Shown piece by piece: positions 8,285-15,263 of a stretch of 15,263 bases of DNA (position 1 is its first letter; each line of letters begins with the position of its first letter). This DNA comes from Phellopilus nigrolimitatus (Eukaryota > Basidiomycota > Agaricomycetes > Hymenochaetales > Hymenochaetaceae): NCBI GenBank assembly GCA_021029095.1, contig JAJOHG010000531.1, forward strand, positions 1 through 15,263, in the 5' to 3' direction. The notes below the pieces were generated by a model. That model was given only the letters and a program-made list of their open reading frames with translations, did not search any database and was not told the DNA's origin. The position numbers and the translations under genes are program-made.

Positions 8285-10265
8285 CGCCCACGTATGCCAA
8301 TACCATCTACAACCTGGACTGTTGACAATCTAATCATACAGTGGGAAACATAATGTTAAACTCTACGCCGGTACTGTTTCTCCTCAAATTTTCGCATAAA
8401 CAGTATCTAGTCAGGCTGGATCGTGCACGCCTTACAGCTCGCATTCGAGGCTTTCTTGTCGGTGGTGAGCTAACCTAATGGGAATGATAGTACCTGGCTT
8501 TGCAGAGTGTTCCTTCATCCGTCCTGCATCTATGTTGTGCTCAATAACTTCAGCCATGGGCGTTGGATGATGTGTTGCAGCTCTGCACGCAGCCAGCGGC
8601 TCGTCGCTGGAGAGTTCCTCAAGTGCGTTGCCTCTCGTTTGGTGTCCCATGGAATTTGTGTTGATTTCGTTACCTAGATGTTGGAGTGCGGGGGGTTTTT
8701 TTTCCACAGAAACGTACTTCACAGGAACATACTCTTTGTCCCAAATTCTGTAAGTTTACATCCATTCTTGTCTGGCTTGCGGCCCTTGCTTGTGGTGTTT
8801 AATTCCATCTATGCTGAATTTGATTGTCAAACTCGTCCCGGACTCTTCACAATCGCGAGCCATAGCAGCTTTTGGTACAACGGGGCCATCGGAATTGGCT
8901 TCTGTCCACATCCTCTTCCTCTGTAACCAGCGCATGTCTGCTTAGTTTGTGGGCAAACAATCGGGCAGGTGAAATAAAGGTCCATCTTCCTTATTGTACC
9001 AACTGAACTCGCCGGAACTCTTCTTTTCTTTGTCCAGCTCGCTTCATAGCATTGGTCTGCGGGAAACAGTAACTTTTCTGTTGCTGCCATCAGTTATGCA
9101 CTGGTTTTGCTTGATAATCGCATCACTTTCATGGTCAGATGAAAATTCCCAAAGGACTCGACTTCGCTGGTGTCGCGGCTTCTCTTATTCCAATGATTCT
9201 CATCTTTGTGTCTGGTTCGTCTGACTGATGAAGCTCTGTGAATGCCCTTACGCCGCTTGACATAACGGCTTTCCTTGCCGCGGGATTTTTATATTATAAA
9301 AAAACCGATTTTGGAAGACGAAGCTGTCGTGTGAATAGTAGTATGGCAATCTCATGGTATATCTCTAGGCTAGTCGGCCGGCTAATTCAATAGCCTTCTC
9401 TTCTTCCTCTCTCTAAAAACACAATCCGCCATCAACGTGGGTTTCTCCCAACTTCTTTGTGTTGTTCGGTGCAACGCTCTTGCCGTACCTCTGGCGGATA
9501 GCTCTCTTCTTGATGTATAAGCAACTCTCGAGATTCGATAACTACCGCCTTGCACGTGTAAGTTTCATTTCAATCAAAAGTTCTGAGACCATCCTCGCCG
9601 TCCTCGCACCGGTGGCGACTATGACGGGACCGCTGTCCTGGAAGATTGATCCCGAGTGGCTGGCTTTTATCTCCTCGGTCAAGTGTTATCTCTTCCTAGG
9701 ACAATTATTCTTTCCATTTTCCGGTCTCAGAAGCCAAATGTCGTTCCGACCTTCATTATTGGATCTGCAGGCACGATATCCCTCCATGGATGCTAGAGCT
9801 TGGCTCACACCGACATAGTTCATGGAAAAATGTGTAGGCACACTGTTCTTTTACGTCCATACGAAGTGAGCCCCGATTCTATAGAAGCGTCGGCGACAGA
9901 CACCGTGGATATTGACACATCGCAATGTTCTTTCAAAAAGCATTGCCGTTTTATCGATGACACCACAGCGCATGGTAGGCACTGTCGCGCCGTCTTCAGA
10001 GTCTGGATTGTGATTGGACCCGGCCGTGGGGTCGCGGCCATCGTGTCAACTTAGACAAGCATTCAGAACAAAAGCGGGCCAGGCGGATTTGAAACGTTTG
10101 ATGACTAGATAGATTTTCTCTGGTCCTTGACTGGCATCCACTGCTCCGGAAGCTATCTGCATGCATGGTTTTACGTTACGAAAAACGGGCACATCCGCAG
10201 TTCCGCATACAACTGGAGACAAGAAAGAGGCGCCTTCCGCTGCTCCAACGAAAGAGAAGGTTTAA
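8285..10265 (+). pseudogene. Decayed DHA2 MFS transporter (unit 2)
   Basis: Degraded homolog of the two flanking transporters, in the same order. The exon 1 end reads GWIVHALQLAFEAFL with donor GTGAGC at 8465. Exon 4 (8802-8890) reads IPSMLNLIVKLV then AIAAFGTTG. Exon 5 pieces (about 9010-9332) include FFVQLAS-stop-HW and GLDFAGVAASLIPMILIF. Exon 6 (about 9430-9520) reads STWVSPNFFVLFGATLLPYL. Exon 7 (about 9590-9830) reads PLSWKIDPEWLAFIS and FIIGSAG. Exon 8 ends APTKEKV-stop at 10263-10265, matching NDEKV. Lesions include in-frame stops at 9047, 9794 and 10052, a frameshift near 9305, and an altered intron-7 acceptor (TTTCAAAAAG for TTTCAG). Exons 2 and 3 (motif A) cannot be found in 8465-8800. 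It is far more diverged than the flanking pair are from each other, so it is an old copy. The left limit is uncertain. Confidence 0.85.
8480..8700 (-). other. Coding-like minus-strand segment inside the relic
   Basis: This segment sits where exons 2-3 of the transporter should be. The minus strand is open with protein-like content, for example MGHQTRGNALEELSSDEPLA and HHPTPMAEVIEHNIDAGRM. The frame runs on antisense into the exon 1 relic, so only the part above about 8480 is of interest. It may be a captured fragment of an unrelated gene, or chance. No family was recognised. Confidence 0.25.
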
Positions 10266-10360
10266 AACGAGGGCTGGGTCAGTTTTCATGATAGCCACAC
10301 TTTTTTATGGAAGCTGATACGAAGTTAAGTTTCTATCCACGATGTCGTGTTATCTATGTT

Positions 10361-10391
10361 CTGTTCGGAAACGGGCCTGTTCGGAAACGGG
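10361..10391. repeat. Tandem direct repeat, 2 copies
   Basis: CTGTTCGGAAACGGG occurs at 10361-10375 and 10377-10391, separated by one C. It lies between the relic's stop codon and the unit 3 upstream block, near the junction of tandem units. Confidence 0.7.
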
Positions 10392-10408
10392 ACAAGCAGC
10401 CTATATGC

Positions 10409-10860
10409 AAGAACCAAGCAAAACAATGGAGAATGTTTGGAGAAATTGAGGAGAAATTGAGATATTCACAGTCGTTTCTCTCGTGGAGTGGGAGAGTCTC
10501 AAGTTTCTCTCAAAGTAATTCTCGGGTTTGCGCTATGTTACAGTCCGAAGGCGAAGCCTTCGGGACTTTTTTGTCTTCGCGAAGCCGGGATGTGCGGAGG
10601 TTCATTTTGGGCAAGCTCGCGGCTGTCGAAAAGATTTCTTCTTTCAATCTTCGAGACATTTACACATCCCACCCGGCGGTCAAGTATTGGAGCAGCTCTT
10701 CGACCGCCTGAGAAATCTTTGGGAACCTCAAAGCTTGCCGTCTCGTTCTTTCCAGCTCGCGGCCCAAGTCCTGCTTCCTCGAATCCTAACTCCGATAATA
10801 ACTGATTCTCTTGCTTCAATGAACAGTAGAATGGGCAGGATGTTTCTCAAATCCACGGAG
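10409..10860. repeat. Upstream block of tandem unit 3
   Basis: The left part matches 7653-7905 (unit 2) and the right part matches 3279-3640 (unit 1), so this is the most complete copy of the ancestral upstream block. It contains a hairpin at 10542-10567 and CTTCGCGAAG at 10575-10584. On the minus strand it keeps frame segments such as ISQAVEELLQYLTAGW and LKEEIFSTAASL, interrupted by stops and a one-base shift relative to unit 1. Confidence 0.8.
10542..10567. repeat. Hairpin in unit 3 upstream block
   Basis: AGTCCGAAGGC and GCCTTCGGGACT are inverted around a GAA loop with one bulged G. Unit 2 has no exact counterpart at this point, but has the GGCTTCG/CGAAGCC fold close by. Confidence 0.5.
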
Positions 10861-10885
10861 ATGCACGCCGGTGTTTGTGTCGTTT

Positions 10886-10918
10886 AAGAAAAGAAAAGAA
10901 AAGAAAAGAAAAGAAAAG
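10886..10918. repeat. (AAAAG)n microsatellite in promoter of transporter 3
   Basis: About six and a half AAAAG units lie between the upstream block and the TATA box. They are followed by a C-rich run (10922-10937). Units 1 and 2 lack it, so it arose after the duplication. Confidence 0.9.
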
Positions 10919-10969
10919 TAACACCCCCTCCCCCCACCAAAACAACAACAAAAGACAGAATCACTGGGC

Positions 10970-10977
10970 TATAAAAG
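10970..10977 (+). promoter_or_regulatory. TATA box of transporter 3
   Basis: TATAAAAG sits in CTGGGCTATAAAAG, 124 bp before the ATG and in the same context as the box of transporter 1. A C/T-rich tract (about 11019-11060), absent upstream of transporter 1, lies between it and the start codon, where fungal transcription starts are often pyrimidine-rich. Confidence 0.6.
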
Positions 10978-11093
10978 CGACTTGAGAGGTAAGGGATGAG
11001 TTACCAGCACTCGACGGTTCCCCCCTCCCCCCTCACCCCTTCCCCCTTCACCCGCTCCCACATAATCCACATATCTCAGGTCTCGCTACAGCC

Positions 11094-13137
11094 ATGGCCT
11101 CAGGTATGAGCAGCGTCCCTCTGTCTCGTGCGGAGACGCTCGTTGGCGTAGAAATCATCGGCACTGGACCAGAGCTCAAACTAGACGGTAAAAAAGATAC
11201 CAATTCTTTTCCGACTCCTGTCTCAGAGCAACTCCCGGTATCTGGCTCGACTGCCCCTTCTCAGCCTTATTCTGCGTTGCGCAAATATGCTCTGCTTGTT
11301 GTATTTTGTCTTGCTCAGTTTTTGGACGCCATCAACAACTCCGCTATCATGGCAGCCATACCCACCATTTCTGCTCAGTTGAATATGCAAGGTGGAGAAA
11401 ACGTATGGATCGTCAGTGCAACTCAATTAACGTTCGCCGCTTTCCTCCTACTTGTGAGTTGCTCTTTTTCCATATACTTTCTCTTTTTCTAAAGTGCTCT
11501 CATGACGTACAGAGTGGAAGAATAAGCGATGTGTACAGCGCCAGTGCGTATCTTCTCATTTACCATTTACTGAAAATATAAACGAGCCACTACAGAGTGG
11601 GCATTCGTTGTTGGTATCGCATTCCTAGGAATCGTCAGCGTTATCATGGGTTTGGTGCGAGACAAGATCGCTCTTTTTGCCCTGCGAGCGATCAGTGGTG
11701 CATGTAAGTCTTTTTCGGGGAATAGCAGTATAATTCCACTGAGCTCGACTATAGTTGCTTCACTGACAATTCCGTCGGCCCTAAACCTTATTGTGAGGGT
11801 GTTTCCCGATCCTTTGGAACAATCTCGAGCAGTCGCCACCTTTGGCGCGAGCGGTTCGATTGGAAATAGTGCGTACACCTGTTTTTTCTAACAGGGAGAA
11901 AGTCTTACCAACGGTCGACAACCTCAGTACTTGGACTTTTCATTGGTGCTATCATAGTCCAGTTCGCAAGCTGGCCTTGGGTATTTTACTTCGTGACTAT
12001 AGCCGCGACGCCCGTGGCAATCATTGGCGCGACACTCATTCCAGGCGACGACGAATTTGAGATGAAACGCAAGAAGTCAAACATGAAGGGACTCGATCTT
12101 ATCGGAGTGTCTTTGCTGACAGTCGCTCTCATCCTCTTTATTTATTCGATCACGACTGGGTCCTCGACAAAATGGACTTCCCCAGGAGTTTTGGTGCCGA
12201 TGATACTTTCTGTCCTTTTGTTCGCTGGATTCTTCTACTACGAAACACTCATCCCCGAGGAGAATGCCGCCCTGTGAGCAGCACGATGATTCGAATTAAC
12301 CCATACTAACAACGTCCTTGTAGGCCTCCGAAGACATGGTTTTATCCCAATTTCGCCGTTCTCATAGGAGTCGCGCTGATGCCGTACTTTTGGTGGACGA
12401 CACTCTTCCTCATCTTCACGAACTATTGGCAGGACATCTTTGGCTGGAGTGCCATTGTGTCTGTGGAGCATCAGTGCGCTTGACTTTTTATTCTATTTTC
12501 TTCCACTGACCTCCTGTCACAGACTGCCTCTCAGCATGGTTGCTATCGTGTTAACGTTCACCGCGCCGCTTTCGCGTGTCATCAACCCGAAATGGCTGAT
12601 ATTTACCGGAGCATGCTTGGCCAGTGCCGCCACAATCCTTCTTCCTTTCGCAAGCACCCCGAACACATACTGGCCGCTCGTCTTCCCAGCATTCGTGGTC
12701 GGCTCTGCTGGAATACAGCTCGCATATACGCATTCAAAGTATGCGCGCTGATTGCTCACAGATCTACATAAGCTAATGTCAGTATTTCTGTCAGTGTCGC
12801 GATTTTCCGATCCACCCCGTCCCGCATGGCAGGTACTGTCGGTGCGATCTTCAATTCAGCGCTCCAGCTTGGGTCCGCCGTCGGAAGCGCTGCTGTCACA
12901 TCAATCTCAGCGAGCATAGAGAACAAAGCTGGTCCAGATGGAGTTCGCCAATACACGGGCAGGGCCGACGCATTCTACTTCTTGCTCGCCATCATCGCCA
13001 TCGAAGCTCTGTCCGTCCTCGTTTTCTACAAGCCACGTCGCGTGGAGCTTGAGGAGGAGAATGAAGACGTCAATTCCCTCCCTGCTCTTACTAATCAGGA
13101 GCAACCCGAAGGCACCAACAACGATGAAAAAGTTTAG
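11094..13137 (+). CDS. MFS drug:H+ antiporter, DHA2 / Atr1-like, 14 TM (unit 3)
   Basis: Intact paralog of the unit 1 transporter with all seven introns at the same positions. Exons are 11094-11453, 11513-11543, 11596-11703, 11755-11868, 11928-12273, 12324-12473, 12523-12738 and 12795-13137, giving 555 aa. Six of the eight exons (1-4, 6 and 7) and also exon 8 have exactly the same length as in unit 1. Exon 5 is 6 nt shorter because the acidic loop is GDDEFEMK rather than GDDDDEFEMK. It keeps LDAINNSAIMAAIP, SGRISDVYSA (motif A), the GASGSIGN antiporter region, SWPWVFYF and the acidic tail ending NDEKV. Differences concentrate in the hydrophilic N-terminus (residues 30-60) and in segments such as TGACLASAATILLPF. 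The role is proton-driven export of an unknown small molecule. Confidence 0.93.
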
Positions 13138-13605
13138 ATGTATAATCCCCTTCGATTTTCTTCCCTTTATTATCCTTAGAAGACACATGACAGTCACTTA
13201 GATTAGACTTAGATTCATAGCGCTTCAGACTGATTTTTTTTTGAATAGCTTGATTTCCGCTCCAGGTCTCTGCTATATGTCGGGACATTATATGCAGATA
13301 GACACGACCATATACGATAGCTGAATGAAGTAGATAGAACGAAACAAGGTTAGAAAATAAAGGACACTACTGAGTTTCTAATGCCGATCATGAGTAGTAT
13401 CAAGAAGAAAATAAAACGTGGAATTGTCCAAGATAGGATGCATCTTCTTTGAATGCCACGTCTTTCTTCTCTTGAAATCCAGGTCCATGGTCGCGTCCTG
13501 ATCGACATTGATTGCCGGAATATTGCCGAGATATTGCCGAGACGTCGCGTCACGTTTTGATTTTGCCTCTTGTCGCTTTCTTTTCTTCAGATTAGTGTGC
13601 CACTT
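13138..13605. promoter_or_regulatory. 3' region of transporter 3 and promoter of RRN7
   Basis: The stretch is AT-rich after the stop codon, then carries a tandem 11-bp repeat close to the RRN7 start. A minus-strand frame (13378-13707) runs antisense into the RRN7 first exon and is not supported by any family or splice structure. No clear TATA box is visible for RRN7. Confidence 0.4.
13520..13541. repeat. Tandem ATATTGCCGAG repeat upstream of RRN7
   Basis: ATATTGCCGAG occurs twice head to tail (13520-13530 and 13531-13541), with a degenerate third copy just before (GATTGCCGGA, from 13510). It lies about 65 bp before the RRN7 ATG. Confidence 0.7.
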
Positions 13606-15263
13606 ATGGCCTTCAAACGTCGCTGTCAAGAATGTAATTCTAGGAAATGGCACAAGGGTCCATCTGGCATAACGTGCAGCGAGGGTCATATCTTGCAGGT
13701 CAGACATCCAGCCCCTCTAATCTATTTAATTAAACAAATCCCGTCTACTTAGAACTATAGGAATGAAACCAATGAGGCGGCCGATTTTGGCCAACACGCT
13801 ATGAGGAAGCGAACGCTTAAATCTACGAGAATGAAGAAAGAGAAGAAGAGCTTGGCCAACCCCATATGTACGTTATTTGCAGTACTCGAGCACCCCTCTG
13901 GAAATGATTATTGAACAGTGTATCACGGCGAAAGAGCGAAATATCACTACTTTTTGTGCCTTCAAGTCCTTCTCCGTATGCAACTAAAGAAGCTGGTCGA
14001 GATATGGAAGCTTCCTCCTGAATTTGAAGTACGCATGGTCATAATGGTCAACTAGCACTCCTTGATTGTGTCTGCAGATCATATGCAGGGACAATTGGGC
14101 ATTGTATCTGAGCCTCATGCCTTCTCCTCCTTTAGCAGAGCCTTATTTGCACTCTCAGGAGCAGAATGGCACGCTGAATCCTGGACAGGTGGAAGAAGGA
14201 AAAGAACCCGAAAGGAGGCAAGACAGGGAATCTGACGATGAGAATGGACATGAAAGGGGGAGCTTGACCTCCTCTTCATCCTCGTCTGAAAGCGAGGGCG
14301 AAGACGAGAACGAAGGCGAGAACGAGAACGAAGAAGACCCGGAGATGGCTGAACTCCTCCGTCAAGTCTCGGAGACTGAATCTTCCGAGGACGACGGAGA
14401 GGCTGCACCTCAACTATCTCAACCACAGGGCGCCTCTCGAAATTCTAAGAGATGGCAAAGAGACGACACTCCCTCTGCCACAATTTCTGTACTCGTATAT
14501 ACCTGTTGGTTGATGCGAATCCCGATCATCTACAAGGACTTCGTGGAGTACGAATGGCTGTTTTTTTGTTTCTAATCCTCGACAGCAAAAAATTGCTAAC
14601 TAACAAATACAGTCTCATAGAAAGCTATACTCTTCCATATCTAGATGCTGTTCGGCTCCTTCCTACGTCTTTGACACGTCACCTCACAAAGCACATGAAA
14701 CAGGCTTTGTCACCTCATGTAGGTTGTCGTTACGGACTGTCTCGAGGTCGTCGCTGATGATCATGGCAGTATGCACCCACCCCAATTCTTCTGCACGCGG
14801 TTACATCTCGGTTGTCTAAAACATCATTTCAATGCTACGGGATTTTCACGCCCGAATTGAACACAGCACCCGTTCTTTGGAGGGCGGTTCGCCATATGGG
14901 CGGAAACCGTAAGTATGCCTTGTAATTGTATTTTCAGACAAGAAAATCATGACGTTAATCGCTCCCGCTGGCCGTTTTTGAATAGCGACCTTGTATTCGG
15001 TATCAAAGTCGTTGGCCAGGTTTTTGGAGCTCCCATTGACATTGAATCCGGTCATGGCGCCTCCAGCGCTGCAGAAATTCAATAAAGATCCGGCGTCCCA
15101 CAAAAGCGACAATGTCCCGTCTGAGGTGGCTCTCACCTCAGTAATCATCGTTGCGTTAAAATTGATCTATGGCTTAGATGGGAAGGAAGTGTGCGCTGCA
15201 TCGGTCTTCCTTTTGTTGGCATCTTCTTGCTGATCGCCCAAGATGCACAGACGTCCAAGAGAA
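13606..15263 (+). CDS. RNA polymerase I core-factor subunit Rrn7 (TFIIB-like), 5' part
   Basis: Rrn7 (TAF1B in animals) joins Rrn6 and Rrn11 in the core factor that recruits RNA polymerase I to the rDNA promoter in the nucleolus. Exons 13606-13698, 13753-13867, 13919-14028, 14078-14547, 14613-14718, 14770-14908 and 14986-15188 join in phase to 412 codons. The next intron ends at 15242 or 15250, and the gene runs off the window. The RRN7 Zn-ribbon is at residues 7-28, with ligands C7, C10, C24 and H28 (CQECNSRKWHKGPSG, then TCSEGH). Family landmarks follow: NYRNET, MRKRTLKS, LYHGERAKYHYF, LPPEFE. A Glu/Asp/Ser-rich tract spans roughly residues 138-215. The cyclin-like region then reads TISVLVYTCWLMRIPIIYKD, LPYLDAVRLLPTSL and FTPELNTAPVLWRAVR, ending GLDGKE. 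The start is set by the Zn-ribbon, which begins six residues in. Confidence 0.88.

Noticed and set aside
8827..9090. 87-codon minus-strand frame with TCAGYRGRGCGQ-like content
   Set aside because: The plus strand here aligns with exon 4 and the start of exon 5 of the transporter relic, so the minus frame is an antisense shadow.
10542..10573. GC hairpin followed by a T run, resembling a bacterial intrinsic terminator
   Set aside because: The surrounding genes are spliced fungal genes. The fold lies in a duplicated upstream block, not after a gene, so a bacterial terminator reading is inappropriate.
3279..13137. Reading the transporter array as part of a secondary-metabolite cluster
   Set aside because: No synthase, tailoring enzyme or pathway regulator is visible. 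The flanking genes are housekeeping.
13378..13707. 109-codon minus-strand frame across the RRN7 start
   Set aside because: It overlaps the Zn-ribbon exon antisense and has no family resemblance or splice structure. RRN7 explains the conserved part.

Overview
The window reads as nuclear DNA of a filamentous basidiomycete, probably an Agaricomycete. Its genes are densely interrupted by short GT..AG introns of about 49-81 nt. It also carries a fungal RNA polymerase I core-factor gene and an ER J-protein of fungal type. I splice-modelled the genes by hand, so most single open frames in the window are exon fragments or shadows.

Layout. (1) 1-1045: no recognisable gene, but a 427-bp non-autonomous transposon (457-883) with ~62-bp terminal inverted repeats and a TA target duplication. 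It lies just beyond the 3' end of the next gene. (2) 1046-2647, minus: complete nine-exon ER membrane J-domain protein of the Erj5 type, including a 10-nt microexon. (3) 3279-13137: a tandem array of three units, each an upstream block followed by a DHA2-type (Atr1-like, 14-TM) MFS transporter gene. Unit 1 (transporter 3776-5832) and unit 3 (11094-13137) are intact, with eight exons and identical intron positions, encoding 557 and 555 aa. The middle unit (about 8285-10265) is a decayed relic with stops, frameshifts, a damaged splice site and exons 2-3 unrecognisable. (4) 13606 to the right edge, plus: 5' part of RRN7, with Zn-ribbon, TFIIB-like region and acidic tract.

The upstream blocks of all three units are homologous. 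On the minus strand they keep short peptide segments with conservative substitutions, suggesting that a second, divergent gene was once part of the repeated unit and may survive in unit 1. The two intact transporters share identical exon runs of 53-68 bp, while most of their introns have diverged. Unit 3 has gained a microsatellite and a C-rich tract around its TATA box.

The genes do not form one obvious pathway. The Erj5 and RRN7 genes are housekeeping neighbours flanking a duplicating transporter array. I see no CRISPR, tRNA, rRNA or biosynthetic core enzyme. The 5833-7650 gap holds no gene I can defend, only promoter-like motifs and a GC-rich coding-like patch.
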